DNA from: Paraburkholderia polaris
Lineage (GTDB): Bacteria > Pseudomonadota > Gammaproteobacteria > Burkholderiales > Burkholderiaceae
DNA: 64,000 nucleotides
Assembly (NCBI RefSeq): GCF_012927345.1
Contig: NZ_JABBGJ010000011.1
Span: forward strand, 124,001 to 188,000
Direction: 5' to 3'
Positions within the stretch are counted from its first letter, which is position 1. Each line of letters begins with the position of its first letter. The translations under genes were made by a program, and so were the position numbers. The notes beneath the pieces are model-generated. The model was not told where the DNA came from, searched no databases, and worked only from the letters and a program-made list of their open reading frames with translations. Shown piece after piece: positions 11,706-20,378 of this stretch.

Positions 11706-12070
11706 ACAACGCAGGGCCGCTGCGCGCCTACGGCAACCCTGCCGACGGCGCGCAAGCCTTTCTATCTTGTCACCGAAATTCGCCGTACTGCCCAGAAGAC
11801 CCCGTAAGAATTCAGGTCTGTTGTCGTTGCGCTAGTTGATTTCAAGATAATATCCTGCGCCATTTTGTCCAAGGCGAAAACATTGATTTATTGAGTGTGA
11901 ATTTATACACTGCGGATAGTTGATTTTGAAGTTAAAGGATTGGCTTAAGTTATCTTTTTTTGGAGCCGTGAAAACCGCACAAAGTCTTTTGTTAATTGTC
12001 ACGGCCGCCATTCGTCGGCCGGATTGAAATCTGTTTTCGATCGGTTCGGATTATTAAGGGAATGCGCTTT

Positions 12071-13139
12071 ATGTCTACGGCAGTCACTTATCCTGGTGTT
12101 TATGTTGCTGAGTCTGGCGGCCTGACTATTTCCGTAAACTCCGTGGCCACCGCTGTTCCAATTTTTGCGCTAAATAACACTTCAGATAACAACAAGAATC
12201 TATTCAATAACGCCACAAGGGTGAATTCATGGTTGGATTGGACAGCCATGAAGGGACAAGGACACCTTTACCTATGTGGAAGATGGGGTACTCCGACTCT
12301 ATTTCGCGAACGGCGGGGGCGCTTGTTACGTGGTGAGCGCCAGCAATCTGGCGGAACAGGTCCCACAATACGACGATATTACGTTGATCGTAAGCGCGGG
12401 CCAGGATATATCCTCGCAGGTGGACACGTTATGTCAAGATGGAAAAAATTTGTTTGCCATTCTCGACGGACCTGCAACAGAAATAACTTCGACTTACGAT
12501 CCCAGCAGTTCGTACGCTGCCAATTCCTACGCAGCTGTATATTATCCATGGTTCACGCCAAGTTGGGCGGACAAGCCAATTCCGGCTAGCGGCGCAATAG
12601 CGGGTATATATTGTTCTACAGATCGCACCCGCGGTGTGTGGAAGGCGCCAGCCAATGTTGTAATACAGGGCGGTGCCGAGCCGCAGTTTATTGTCACTGA
12701 TTCCCTGCAAGGGCAATTCAATAAGGGACTGGCGATCAATATGCTCCGTAAGCTTGACGATCGCGGCTTGGTCGTCTGGGGAGCGCGAACGCTAGATGAC
12801 TCCGATAACTGGCGATATATCGCTGTGCGCCGTTTGTTCAATAGTGCGGAAAAGGATATCAAGGCTGCCATGCAAAGCCTGGTCTTTGAGCCGAACAATC
12901 AGCCCACATGGGAAAAAGTAAGAGGCGCGGTTAGCAACTATCTGCACGGATTGTGGCGGCAGGGTGCGTTGGTTGGCGCAACGGAAGCGGAAGCTTACTT
13001 CGTCGAGATCGGCGAGGGCACCACCATGACCGCCGACGATATCGCGCAAGGGAAAATGATTGTCAGTGTGGGGATGGCAGCGGCTCGCCCCGCGGAGTTT
13101 ATTATTCTGGAGTTTACCCAGAGCGTGGCGCAGGGCTGA
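12071..13139 (+). pseudogene. Orphan contractile tail sheath protein, frameshifted
   Basis: The first frame starts at ATG 12071, nine bases after AAGGGA, and reads MSTAVTYPGVYVAE, the classic sheath N-terminus. It is coherent until about 12250 (SWLDWTAMKG). The homologous frame then continues one base later (DTFTYVEDGVLRLYFANGGG) and runs to 13139. It includes a clear sheath C-terminal domain: WRYIAVRRLFNSAEKDI, FEPNNQPTWEKVR, LWRQGALVGATEAEAYFV and a final PAEFIILEF. Removing one G from the GGG at 12253-12255 would restore one frame of about 355 residues. No tube, baseplate or other tail genes are nearby. Codon use is AT-richer than the neighbours, suggesting transfer. It may be a real pseudogene, a recoded gene or an assembly error. 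Confidence 0.8.
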
Positions 13140-13192
13140 CCCACCGCCCGGTCGCGCTTAAGCCTCGCCTGCGCGCGGCGACCCGTCCCGCT

Positions 13193-13399
13193 TCAGACCC
13201 TCCAGCCATGGACGACCGGGAGGCAGTGTCCGGTCGTCGCCACAACTATGTGACGCGGCAGATTGCATCCGCGTGATATGGCCGTCCATACTTCCTCCAT
13301 CCAACGCAAACGTTCAGCTCGGGCGTTTCTCGCGTAGTCTTGCTGATATCTTGCAAACGCCGCGTAAGCAGCGCTTTGCCGCGTCGCGGTAGCTTTCAT
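13193..13399 (-). CDS. Possible small hypothetical protein
   Basis: A 68-residue frame starts at ATG 13399 with a weak GGGA upstream and reads [22 protein letters not shown]. It is rich in Ala and Arg and has no recognisable domain. It diverges from pstS just beside the Pho boxes. It could equally be non-coding sequence with an accidental open frame. Confidence 0.25.
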   Translation of the reverse strand: MKATATRQSAAYAAFARYQQDYARNARAERLRWMEEVWTAISRGCNLPRHIVVATTGHCLPVVHGWRV

Positions 13400-13412
13400 C
13401 ACGGTAATCCCA

Positions 13413-13451
13413 CTGTCACATCCGTTTCACGATAAGTCACGTTACTGTCAC
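13413..13451 (+). promoter_or_regulatory. Tandem Pho boxes upstream of pstS
   Basis: CTGTCAC-ATCC-GTTTCAC at 13413-13430 matches the PhoB box pattern of two 7-base repeats with a 4-base spacer, an 11-base period. A second box, AAGTCAC-GTTA-CTGTCAC, is at 13434-13451. Both lie 67-105 bases before the pstS start. The pattern is seen directly; binding by the PhoB encoded at 18226 is inferred. Confidence 0.85.
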
Positions 13452-13517
13452 AAAGAGACCCTAAGCTTCGCGGTGTTCGTGTTATTCGCTCACACCGCTC
13501 ACACCCTTGGAGGTCTC

Positions 13518-14549
13518 ATGAAATTGATGCAAACCGTGTTCGCTGGCGTCGCTGGCGCGCTTTTCGCGATCGCCGCGCAAGCCGCAGACATCACCGGCGC
13601 GGGCAGCACCTTCGCAGCACCGATCTACACGAAGTGGGCTGACGCCTACCAGAAGTCGGGCGGCGGCAAGGTCAATTACCAAGGTATTGGTTCGTCGGGT
13701 GGCGTGAAGCAGATCGTTGCGAAGACCGTCGACTTCGCCGGTTCGGACGCTCCGCTGAAGGACGACGAACTCGCCAAGGAAGGCCTGTTCCAGTTCCCGA
13801 CGGTAGTCGGCGGCGTGGTGCCGGTCGTCAACGTGCCGGGCGTGAAGCCGGCGGAACTGACGCTGTCGGGTGAAGTGCTCGGCGACATCTACCTGGGCAA
13901 GATCAAGAAGTGGAACGATCCGGCGATCGTTGCGCTGAACCCGAAGATCAAGCTGCCGGATACCGACATTGCCGTGGTTCGCCGCGCCGATGGTTCGGGC
14001 ACCAGCTTCATCTGGACAAACTACCTGTCGAAGGTCAATGCTGACTGGAAGTCGAAGGTCGGTGAAGGTGCAACGGTCAGCTGGCCGACGGGCACGGGCG
14101 GCAAGGGCAACGACGGCGTCGCAGCCTTCGTGCAACGTCTGCCGGGCGCAATCGGTTACGTGGAATGGGCATACGCGAAGCAAAACCACATGACGTACGT
14201 CGCGCTGAAGAACTCGACGGGCACGGTGGTCGAGCCGAAGACGGAAACGTTCAAGGCAGCGGCAGCGGGCGCGGACTGGTCGAAGTCGTTCTACCAGATC
14301 CTGACGAACGAGCCGGGCAAGAACGCATGGCCGATCGTCGGCGCAACGTTCGTGCTGCTGCACACGACGCAAGACAAGGCGCCGCAAGGCACCGAAACGC
14401 TGAAGTTCTTCGACTGGGCGTTCAAGAACGGCACGCAAGCCGCAAACGATCTGGATTACATCTCGCTGCCGGATTCGGTTGTTTCGGAAATCCGCACGCA
14501 ATGGAAGTCGAAGGTGAAGGACGCTGCGGGCAAGGCAATCGCTGACTGA
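13518..14549 (+). CDS. pstS: Phosphate ABC transporter, periplasmic phosphate-binding protein
   Basis: PstS captures inorganic phosphate in the periplasm for the PstCAB importer. The 343-residue product has a Sec signal peptide ([20 protein letters not shown], cleavage after AQA). It shows the family motifs [32 protein letters not shown] and [14 protein letters not shown], which contribute phosphate ligands. ATG 13518 is chosen because GGAGG lies seven bases upstream and the signal peptide starts there. Tandem Pho boxes precede it and a long hairpin separates it from pstC. Confidence 0.97.
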   Translation: MKLMQTVFAGVAGALFAIAAQAADITGAGSTFAAPIYTKWADAYQKSGGGKVNYQGIGSSGGVKQIVAKTVDFAGSDAPLKDDELAKEGLFQFPTVVGGVVPVVNVPGVKPAELTLSGEVLGDIYLGKIKKWNDPAIVALNPKIKLPDTDIAVVRRADGSGTSFIWTNYLSKVNADWKSKVGEGATVSWPTGTGGKGNDGVAAFVQRLPGAIGYVEWAYAKQNHMTYVALKNSTGTVVEPKTETFKAAAAGADWSKSFYQILTNEPGKNAWPIVGATFVLLHTTQDKAPQGTETLKFFDWAFKNGTQAANDLDYISLPDSVVSEIRTQWKSKVKDAAGKAIAD

Positions 14550-14589
14550 GCTTTGCAGTAAGCGTTAAGCAGCAAGCTTCTCGCAACAC

Positions 14590-14619
14590 GTTGGCCGTCC
14601 TCATGTGAGGACGGCCAAC
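14590..14619 (+). terminator. Perfect hairpin between pstS and pstC
   Basis: GTTGGCCGTCCTC at 14590-14602 and GAGGACGGCCAAC at 14607-14619 form a perfect 13-bp stem with a four-base loop. No T-run follows, so complete termination is unlikely. It may stabilise the pstS message 3' end or attenuate readthrough, giving more binding protein than permease. Confidence 0.6.
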
Positions 14620-14702
14620 GGCATTACCCCGGCACTAGCCAAGCATCATCCGCCGCACGACAAGTGTCATACGGCAACTGGAAACAGGTCCATCAGGCTC
14701 TC

Positions 14703-15704
14703 ATGTCCGATATCCAATTAGCGTCTGGCGCGGCGAGGTCAACACCGCCCGGCAGCGCGTCGCAGCAGAAAGCGCCCAGCCGCGCCGGCGATGTCATCTT
14801 CGGCGGCCTCGCGCGCCTCGCCGCCATCATCACGCTGTTGCTGCTCGGCGGCATCATCGTTTCGCTGATCGTCGCCTCCATGCCGTCGATCAAGCAGTTC
14901 GGCCTCGCGTTTCTCTGGACCGCCGACTGGGATCCACCTGGCAAGCAATTCGGCGCATTGGTGCCCATTTACGGCACGATCGCGACCTCGCTCATTGCAC
15001 TCATCATCGCTGTGCCCGTCAGCTTCGGCATCGCGCTTTTCCTGACCGAACTCGCGCCCGCGTGGCTGCGCCGTCCGCTCGGTATCGCCATCGAACTGCT
15101 CGCCGCGATCCCGTCGATCGTCTACGGCATGTGGGGTCTGCTGGTGTTCGCGCCGATTTTCGCGACCTGGTTTGAAAAGCCGCTCGGCGCGGTGCTCGGC
15201 GGGATTCCGTTTGTCGGCGCCTTGTTTCAGGGCGCGCCGATCGGCATCGGCATCCTGTGCGCCGGCGTGATTCTCGCGATCATGATCATTCCGTACATCG
15301 CCGCGGTGATGCGCGATGTGTTCGAAGTCACGCCGGTCCTGCTGAAGGAATCGGCGTACGGCATCGGCTGCACGACGTGGGAAGTGATGTGGAAGATCGT
15401 GCTGCCCTTCACCAAGAGCGGCGTGATCGGCGGCGTGATGCTCGGCCTCGGCCGTGCGCTCGGCGAGACGATGGCGGTGACCTTTGTGATCGGCAACACC
15501 AATCTGCTCGATAACGTCTCGCTATTTTCGCCGGGCAACAGCATTACTTCGGCGCTCGCCAATGAATTCGCGGAAGCGGATCCGGGCCTGCATACGTCGG
15601 CGTTGATGGAACTCGGGTTGATCCTGTTTGTGATTACTTTCATCGTACTGGCGATCTCGAAGATCATGCTGCTCCGCCTCGAAAAAGGGGAGGGCGCGAA
15701 ATGA
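14703..15704 (+). CDS. pstC: Phosphate ABC transporter permease PstC
   Basis: PstC is one of the two inner-membrane permease subunits of the high-affinity phosphate importer. The 333-residue protein has six membrane segments and the permease EAA-like loop [20 protein letters not shown] with a following [16 protein letters not shown] 14703 is chosen over an earlier GTG at 14664. The last four bases overlap pstA, showing translational coupling. Confidence 0.95.
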   Translation: MSDIQLASGAARSTPPGSASQQKAPSRAGDVIFGGLARLAAIITLLLLGGIIVSLIVASMPSIKQFGLAFLWTADWDPPGKQFGALVPIYGTIATSLIALIIAVPVSFGIALFLTELAPAWLRRPLGIAIELLAAIPSIVYGMWGLLVFAPIFATWFEKPLGAVLGGIPFVGALFQGAPIGIGILCAGVILAIMIIPYIAAVMRDVFEVTPVLLKESAYGIGCTTWEVMWKIVLPFTKSGVIGGVMLGLGRALGETMAVTFVIGNTNLLDNVSLFSPGNSITSALANEFAEADPGLHTSALMELGLILFVITFIVLAISKIMLLRLEKGEGAK

Positions 15705-16597
15705 GCCAACCCACCTTGAACATGCCGGGTTCGCACGACGCCGCTACGCTCGAAGCAATGCGCGTGCGTCTGCAGGGCCGCCGCCGCGCGAAGAATGCGG
15801 TTGCGCTGACGATGTCGCTCGCGGCCATGGCGTTCGGTCTGCTGTGGCTCGTGTGGATTCTTTATACGACGCTGCGTCTCGGCATCGGCGGCTTGTCGGT
15901 CGAATTGTTCACGCAATCCACGCCGCCGCCGAACACCGATGGCGGCGGTCTCGCCAACGCGATCGTCGGCAGCGTGATGCTGGTTGCGCTCGCAACGTTC
16001 GTCGGTACGCCGATCGGCATTCTGGCGGGCGTCTATCTCGCCGAGTACGGTCAGAAGGGCTGGCTCGCCAGTCTCACGCGTTTCATCAACGACATCCTGT
16101 TGTCGGCGCCGTCGATCGTGGTGGGTCTGTTCGTCTACGCGCTGGTTGTCGCGAAGATGGGGCACTTCAGCGGTTGGGCCGGCGTGTTCGCACTCGCCCT
16201 GCTGCAGATTCCGATCGTGATCCGCACCACGGAAAACATGCTGAAACTGGTACCGAACGCGCTGCGTGAAGCGGCTTTCGCACTCGGCACGCCAAAGTGG
16301 AAGATGGTGCTGTCGATCACGCTGAAGGCGTCGATCGCGGGCATTATCACCGGCGTGCTGCTCGGCGTCGCGCGGATTGCCGGCGAAACCGCGCCGCTCC
16401 TGTTCACGGCGTTGTCGAATCAGTTCTTCTCGATGGACATGAACCAGCCGGTCGCGAACCTGCCGGTCACGATCTACAAGTTCGCGATGAGCCCGTTTGC
16501 GCAATGGCAATCGCTCGCGTGGGCCGGCGTCTTCCTGATCACGCTCGCGGTGCTGGGATTGAACATCCTCGCGCGCACGATCTTTTCGAATAAGTAA
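15701..16597 (+). CDS. pstA: Phosphate ABC transporter permease PstA
   Basis: PstA is the second membrane subunit of the phosphate importer. The 298-residue product has six predicted membrane helices. Its cytoplasmic coupling loop reads [21 protein letters not shown] and is followed by [20 protein letters not shown], as in the family. The start overlaps the pstC stop (ATGA) and pstB follows after 17 bases. It works with PstS, PstC and PstB. Confidence 0.95.
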   Translation: MSQPTLNMPGSHDAATLEAMRVRLQGRRRAKNAVALTMSLAAMAFGLLWLVWILYTTLRLGIGGLSVELFTQSTPPPNTDGGGLANAIVGSVMLVALATFVGTPIGILAGVYLAEYGQKGWLASLTRFINDILLSAPSIVVGLFVYALVVAKMGHFSGWAGVFALALLQIPIVIRTTENMLKLVPNALREAAFALGTPKWKMVLSITLKASIAGIITGVLLGVARIAGETAPLLFTALSNQFFSMDMNQPVANLPVTIYKFAMSPFAQWQSLAWAGVFLITLAVLGLNILARTIFSNK

Positions 16598-16614
16598 GGG
16601 CGGAGTGTAATCCG

Positions 16615-17463
16615 ATGAATATGGCAGAAACTCAATTCAATCCGACCGTGCGTCCGACGGCGCCCGCCGGTTTCGATCCCGCCCAGAGCGGCCAGGCGCA
16701 AGCCCCGTCGCGTCCGAAGATCGAGATCAACGACCTGAACTTCTTCTACGGGAAGTATCACGCGTTGAAGAACATCAATCTGCGCATTCCCGAGGGCAAG
16801 GTGACCGCGTTCATCGGCCCGTCGGGTTGCGGCAAATCCACCTTGCTGCGCACGCTCAACAAGATGTACGCGCTCTATCCGGAGCAGCGCGCCGAAGGCG
16901 AGATCCTGATGGACGGCGAAAACCTGCTGACCTCCAAGCGCGATATTTCGCTGCTGCGCGCGCGGATCGGCATGGTGTTCCAGAAGCCGACGCCGTTTCC
17001 GATGTCGATCTACGACAACATCGCGTTTGGCGTGAAGATGTTCGAAACGCTGCCGCGCTCGGAAATGGACGACCGCGTGGAATGGGCGCTGACCAAGGCC
17101 GCGCTGTGGAACGAAGTGAAGGACAAATTGGGCCAGAGCGGCTACGGTTTGTCCGGCGGCCAGCAGCAGCGTCTGTGTATCGCGCGCGGTATCGCGATCC
17201 GTCCCGAAGTGCTGCTGCTCGACGAGCCGTGTTCCGCACTCGACCCGATTTCCACGGGCCGTATCGAAGAGTTGATCGCCGAATTGAAGAGCGATTACAC
17301 GGTGGTGATCGTCACACACAACATGCAACAGGCCGCGCGCTGTTCGGACTACACTGCCTATATGTACCTCGGTGAATTGATCGAATTCGGCGACACCGAA
17401 AAGATCTTCATCAAGCCGGTCCGCAAGGAAACCGAGGATTACATCACTGGCCGCTTCGGTTAA
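16615..17463 (+). CDS. pstB: Phosphate ABC transporter ATP-binding protein PstB
   Basis: PstB is the ATPase that drives phosphate import through PstCA. The 282 residues contain Walker [10 protein letters not shown], the Q-loop [18 protein letters not shown], signature LSGGQQQR, Walker [12 protein letters not shown] and the switch His in [15 protein letters not shown] roughly 30-residue Pro/Ala-rich N-terminal extension precedes the domain. A GGAG ribosome site precedes the ATG. The gene lies within the pst operon. Confidence 0.97.
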   Translation: MNMAETQFNPTVRPTAPAGFDPAQSGQAQAPSRPKIEINDLNFFYGKYHALKNINLRIPEGKVTAFIGPSGCGKSTLLRTLNKMYALYPEQRAEGEILMDGENLLTSKRDISLLRARIGMVFQKPTPFPMSIYDNIAFGVKMFETLPRSEMDDRVEWALTKAALWNEVKDKLGQSGYGLSGGQQQRLCIARGIAIRPEVLLLDEPCSALDPISTGRIEELIAELKSDYTVVIVTHNMQQAARCSDYTAYMYLGELIEFGDTEKIFIKPVRKETEDYITGRFG

Positions 17464-17494
17464 ACCGACGACGAGCAAAACAACGGAGTACGAC

Positions 17495-18199
17495 ATGTCC
17501 GATAAACATCTGTCCAGCCAGTTCGACGCCGACCTGAACCTCGTTTCTTCGAAGGTGCTCGAAATGGGCGGCCTCGTCGAATCGCAGATCGTCAACGCGA
17601 TGATCGCGCTCAACAACTTCGACCGCGATGTATGTGAACAGGTGATCGCGGCCGAAGAGCGCCTGAACACGATGGAAGTCGAGATCGACGAAGAGTGCAG
17701 CAACATCATCGCGCGCCGTCAGCCGGCCGCGCGCGATTTGCGCCTCCTGATCGCGATTTCGAAGACCATCACGAATCTCGAACGCGCCGGCGACGAAGCT
17801 GAAAAAATCGCCAAGCGTACCAAGCGTCTGATGGAAGACGGCGCCTCGCGCAGCATCAATATTGCCGAGATTAAATTGTCGGGCGAAATGGCGGTGTCGA
17901 TCCTGCGCCGCGCGCTGGACGCCTTTGCACGTCTCGACACGGTCGCCGCCGCGCAGATCATGCGCGACGATAAGGCGATCGACGAAGAATTCCGCGCTTT
18001 CGTTCGCAAGCTGATTTCGTACATGACGGAAGATCCACGTTCGATTTCGGTGGGCCTCGATTTCCTGTTTATCGCCAAGGCGATCGAACGGATTGGCGAC
18101 CACGCGAAGAACATCGCCGAATTCATCATTTACATCGTCAAGGGCACCGACGTGCGGCACAAGTCGCGCGACGCGCTCGAACGCGAAGCGCTCAGTTAA
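17495..18199 (+). CDS. phoU: Phosphate signalling regulator PhoU
   Basis: PhoU links the Pst transporter to PhoR and keeps the Pho response off when phosphate is plentiful. The 234-residue all-helical protein consists of two repeated three-helix units. It has the metal-binding motif pattern E-x3-D with segments ERAGDEAEKIAKR and ERIGDHAKNIAEF, the classic PhoU signatures. CGGAG sits upstream of the ATG. Placement between pstB and phoB fits its role. Confidence 0.97.
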   Translation: MSDKHLSSQFDADLNLVSSKVLEMGGLVESQIVNAMIALNNFDRDVCEQVIAAEERLNTMEVEIDEECSNIIARRQPAARDLRLLIAISKTITNLERAGDEAEKIAKRTKRLMEDGASRSINIAEIKLSGEMAVSILRRALDAFARLDTVAAAQIMRDDKAIDEEFRAFVRKLISYMTEDPRSISVGLDFLFIAKAIERIGDHAKNIAEFIIYIVKGTDVRHKSRDALEREALS

Positions 18200-18225
18200 T
18201 CCAGATATAAGGAACAGAGGTGCCG

Positions 18226-18927
18226 ATGCCCAGCAGCATTCTCGTCATTGAAGATGAGCCCGCCATTTCCGAACTGATTTCGGTCAATCTTCAACACGCC
18301 GGACACTGCCCGATTCGCGCGTACAACGCGGAGCAGGCGCAGAACCTGATCAGCGACGTACTGCCCGACCTCGTCCTGCTCGACTGGATGTTGCCGGGCA
18401 AGTCAGGCATTGCGTTCGCCCGCGATCTGCGCAACAACGAGCGCACCAAGCACATTCCGATCATCATGCTGACCGCGCGCGGCGATGAACAGGACAAGGT
18501 GCTCGGCCTCGAAATCGGCGCCGACGACTACGTCACCAAGCCGTTTTCGCCGAAGGAACTGATGGCGCGTATCAAGGCGGTGTTGCGCCGCCGCGCGCCG
18601 CAGTTGACCGAAGACCTGGTTGCGATCAACGGTCTGAAGCTCGATCCGGCGACGCACCGCGTCGCCGCACAGGCGGAAGGCAGCGAGATCAAACTCGACC
18701 TCGGCCCGACTGAATTCCGCCTGCTGCACTTCTTCATGACGCACCCGGAGCGCGTGCACAGCCGCACGCAATTGCTCGATCAGGTGTGGGGCGACCATGT
18801 GTTCGTCGAAGAGCGCACGGTGGACGTGCACATCAAGCGTCTGCGCGCGGCGCTCAAGCCGGCCGGGTGCGATGCTATGATTGAGACGGTACGCGGCAGC
18901 GGCTACCGGCTCGCGAAGAGCGCCTGA
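18226..18927 (+). CDS. phoB: Phosphate regulon response regulator PhoB
   Basis: PhoB is an OmpR-family activator of phosphate starvation genes. The receiver domain spans residues 1-120, with acidic pocket EDE, phospho-acceptor Asp in LVLLDWMLPGKSG, Thr in MLTARG and Lys in VTKPFSPKEL. The winged-helix DNA-binding domain follows, with EERTVDVHIKRLRAAL and RGSGYRL. ATG 18226, five bases after AGAGG, is preferred over a GTG two codons upstream. Its probable targets include the Pho boxes at 13413, 22506 and 25264. Confidence 0.97.
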   Translation: MPSSILVIEDEPAISELISVNLQHAGHCPIRAYNAEQAQNLISDVLPDLVLLDWMLPGKSGIAFARDLRNNERTKHIPIIMLTARGDEQDKVLGLEIGADDYVTKPFSPKELMARIKAVLRRRAPQLTEDLVAINGLKLDPATHRVAAQAEGSEIKLDLGPTEFRLLHFFMTHPERVHSRTQLLDQVWGDHVFVEERTVDVHIKRLRAALKPAGCDAMIETVRGSGYRLAKSA

Positions 18928-18963
18928 CTTTGCGGTAGCACTTTTCTCTTCGATCACTAGAAC

Positions 18964-20277
18964 ATGAACATCATCTGGGCGCGCTCCATCGTGTCGGTCG
19001 TGCTGCTGGCTGTTCTGTGCGTGGTGGTCGGCGCACTCCTGAACGTCAAGGCAGGGCTGGTCCTCGCGATCGTCATGCTGCTGGCGCAGAGCCTCTTCAG
19101 CACCTTCCACAAGCAGCGTTTGTGGCGCTTGCTCGACGCGCCGGTCTACGGCGAAGTGCCGAGCGCTCCCGGTATTTGGGGCGAAATCTACTACCGTCTG
19201 CACAAGCTTGCGAAGCGCTGGCATGCGCAGGTGCGTCAGGTCGAGCAGCAGCATTCGCGTTTCATTCAGGCGATACAGGCGTCGCCGAACGGCGTGGCGA
19301 TGCTCGACGATCACGATCAGATCGAGTGGTGCAACGCGATCTCCGAACTTCATTTCGGGCTCGATGCGAAACGCGATCTGCGCCAGCACATCACGCATCT
19401 GGTGCGTCAGCCCGATTTCGTGCGCTATCTGAATTCGCATCGCTATGAAGAGATGCTGATCATGCGCGGCATGGGCGACAAGCGCCAGAACGTGCTGTCG
19501 GTGCAGGTGTTTCCGTACGGTGAAAATCGCAAGCTGGTGCTGTCGCAAGACATCACGGAGTTGGAGCGCACCGACGCGATGCGACGTGACTTCGTCGCCA
19601 ATGTCTCGCATGAACTGAAGACGCCGCTGACCGTGCTGTCGGGTTTTCTCGAGACGATGCGAGAACTGCCGTTGAGCGAAGCCGAGCGCGGGCGCTACCT
19701 CGAATTGATGGAGCAGCAGGCCTCGCGGATGCGCCATATCGTCGACGACTTGCTGGTGCTCGCGAAGCTCGAAGGCGACAACAAGCCGCCGAGCGATCAG
19801 ATGATCGATATGCGCGCGGTGCTGCGGCATCTAAAGGACGACGCGCAAAGCCTGTCGAGCGACCATCACAAGATCGTGTTCGACGCCGACGAAGGGCTCA
19901 CTGTCACCGGCGTGGAAACGGAAATACTCAGTGCGCTTGGCAACCTCGTGACCAATGCGATCCGCTACACGCCGGACGGCGGTGCGATCACGGTGACCTG
20001 GCACGCCAACGGCGGCAGTGCGGTTTTTTCGGTCACGGACAGCGGCTTGGGGATCCCGGCTGCGGACATTCCGCGTCTAACCGAGCGCTTCTATCGTGTC
20101 GACCGCAGCCGCTCGCGCGATACGGGTGGGACGGGCCTCGGCCTCGCCATCGTCAAGCATGTGCTGCAACGGCACGATGCGCAGCTTGACGTGAAGAGCG
20201 AAGAGGGACGTGGCAGCACGTTCACTGTGCGCTTCCCGGGGTACCGAACGGCGCGTCGGCAACCGGCGCCGGTTTGA
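18964..20277 (+). CDS. phoR: Phosphate regulon sensor histidine kinase PhoR
   Basis: PhoR phosphorylates PhoB during phosphate limitation. The 437 residues include two N-terminal membrane helices (about 7-45), a PAS-like domain near 95-200, the H-box FVANVSHELKTPLTVLSGF with the phospho-His, and the catalytic domain with NLVTNAIRYTP, DSGLGIP and GTGLGLAIVKH. The start lies 36 bases after phoB. A terminator follows, so it ends the pst-pho operon. Confidence 0.96.
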   Translation: MNIIWARSIVSVVLLAVLCVVVGALLNVKAGLVLAIVMLLAQSLFSTFHKQRLWRLLDAPVYGEVPSAPGIWGEIYYRLHKLAKRWHAQVRQVEQQHSRFIQAIQASPNGVAMLDDHDQIEWCNAISELHFGLDAKRDLRQHITHLVRQPDFVRYLNSHRYEEMLIMRGMGDKRQNVLSVQVFPYGENRKLVLSQDITELERTDAMRRDFVANVSHELKTPLTVLSGFLETMRELPLSEAERGRYLELMEQQASRMRHIVDDLLVLAKLEGDNKPPSDQMIDMRAVLRHLKDDAQSLSSDHHKIVFDADEGLTVTGVETEILSALGNLVTNAIRYTPDGGAITVTWHANGGSAVFSVTDSGLGIPAADIPRLTERFYRVDRSRSRDTGGTGLGLAIVKHVLQRHDAQLDVKSEEGRGSTFTVRFPGYRTARRQPAPV

Positions 20278-20299
20278 GAATCGTGGCCTGAAAAGAAAG

Positions 20300-20328
20300 C
20301 CCGCCTGTAGCCAAAGGCGGGTTTTTTT
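20300..20328 (+). terminator. Terminator after phoR
   Basis: CCCGCCT at 20300-20306 pairs with AGGCGGG at 20315-20321 and is followed by seven T. It closes the pst-phoUBR unit and lies between convergent phoR and ppk. Confidence 0.85.
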
Positions 20329-20378
20329 CATGCTCGCCGCCGTTTCAGCGGCGCGCGAACAGGATCAGGAAATCAAGC

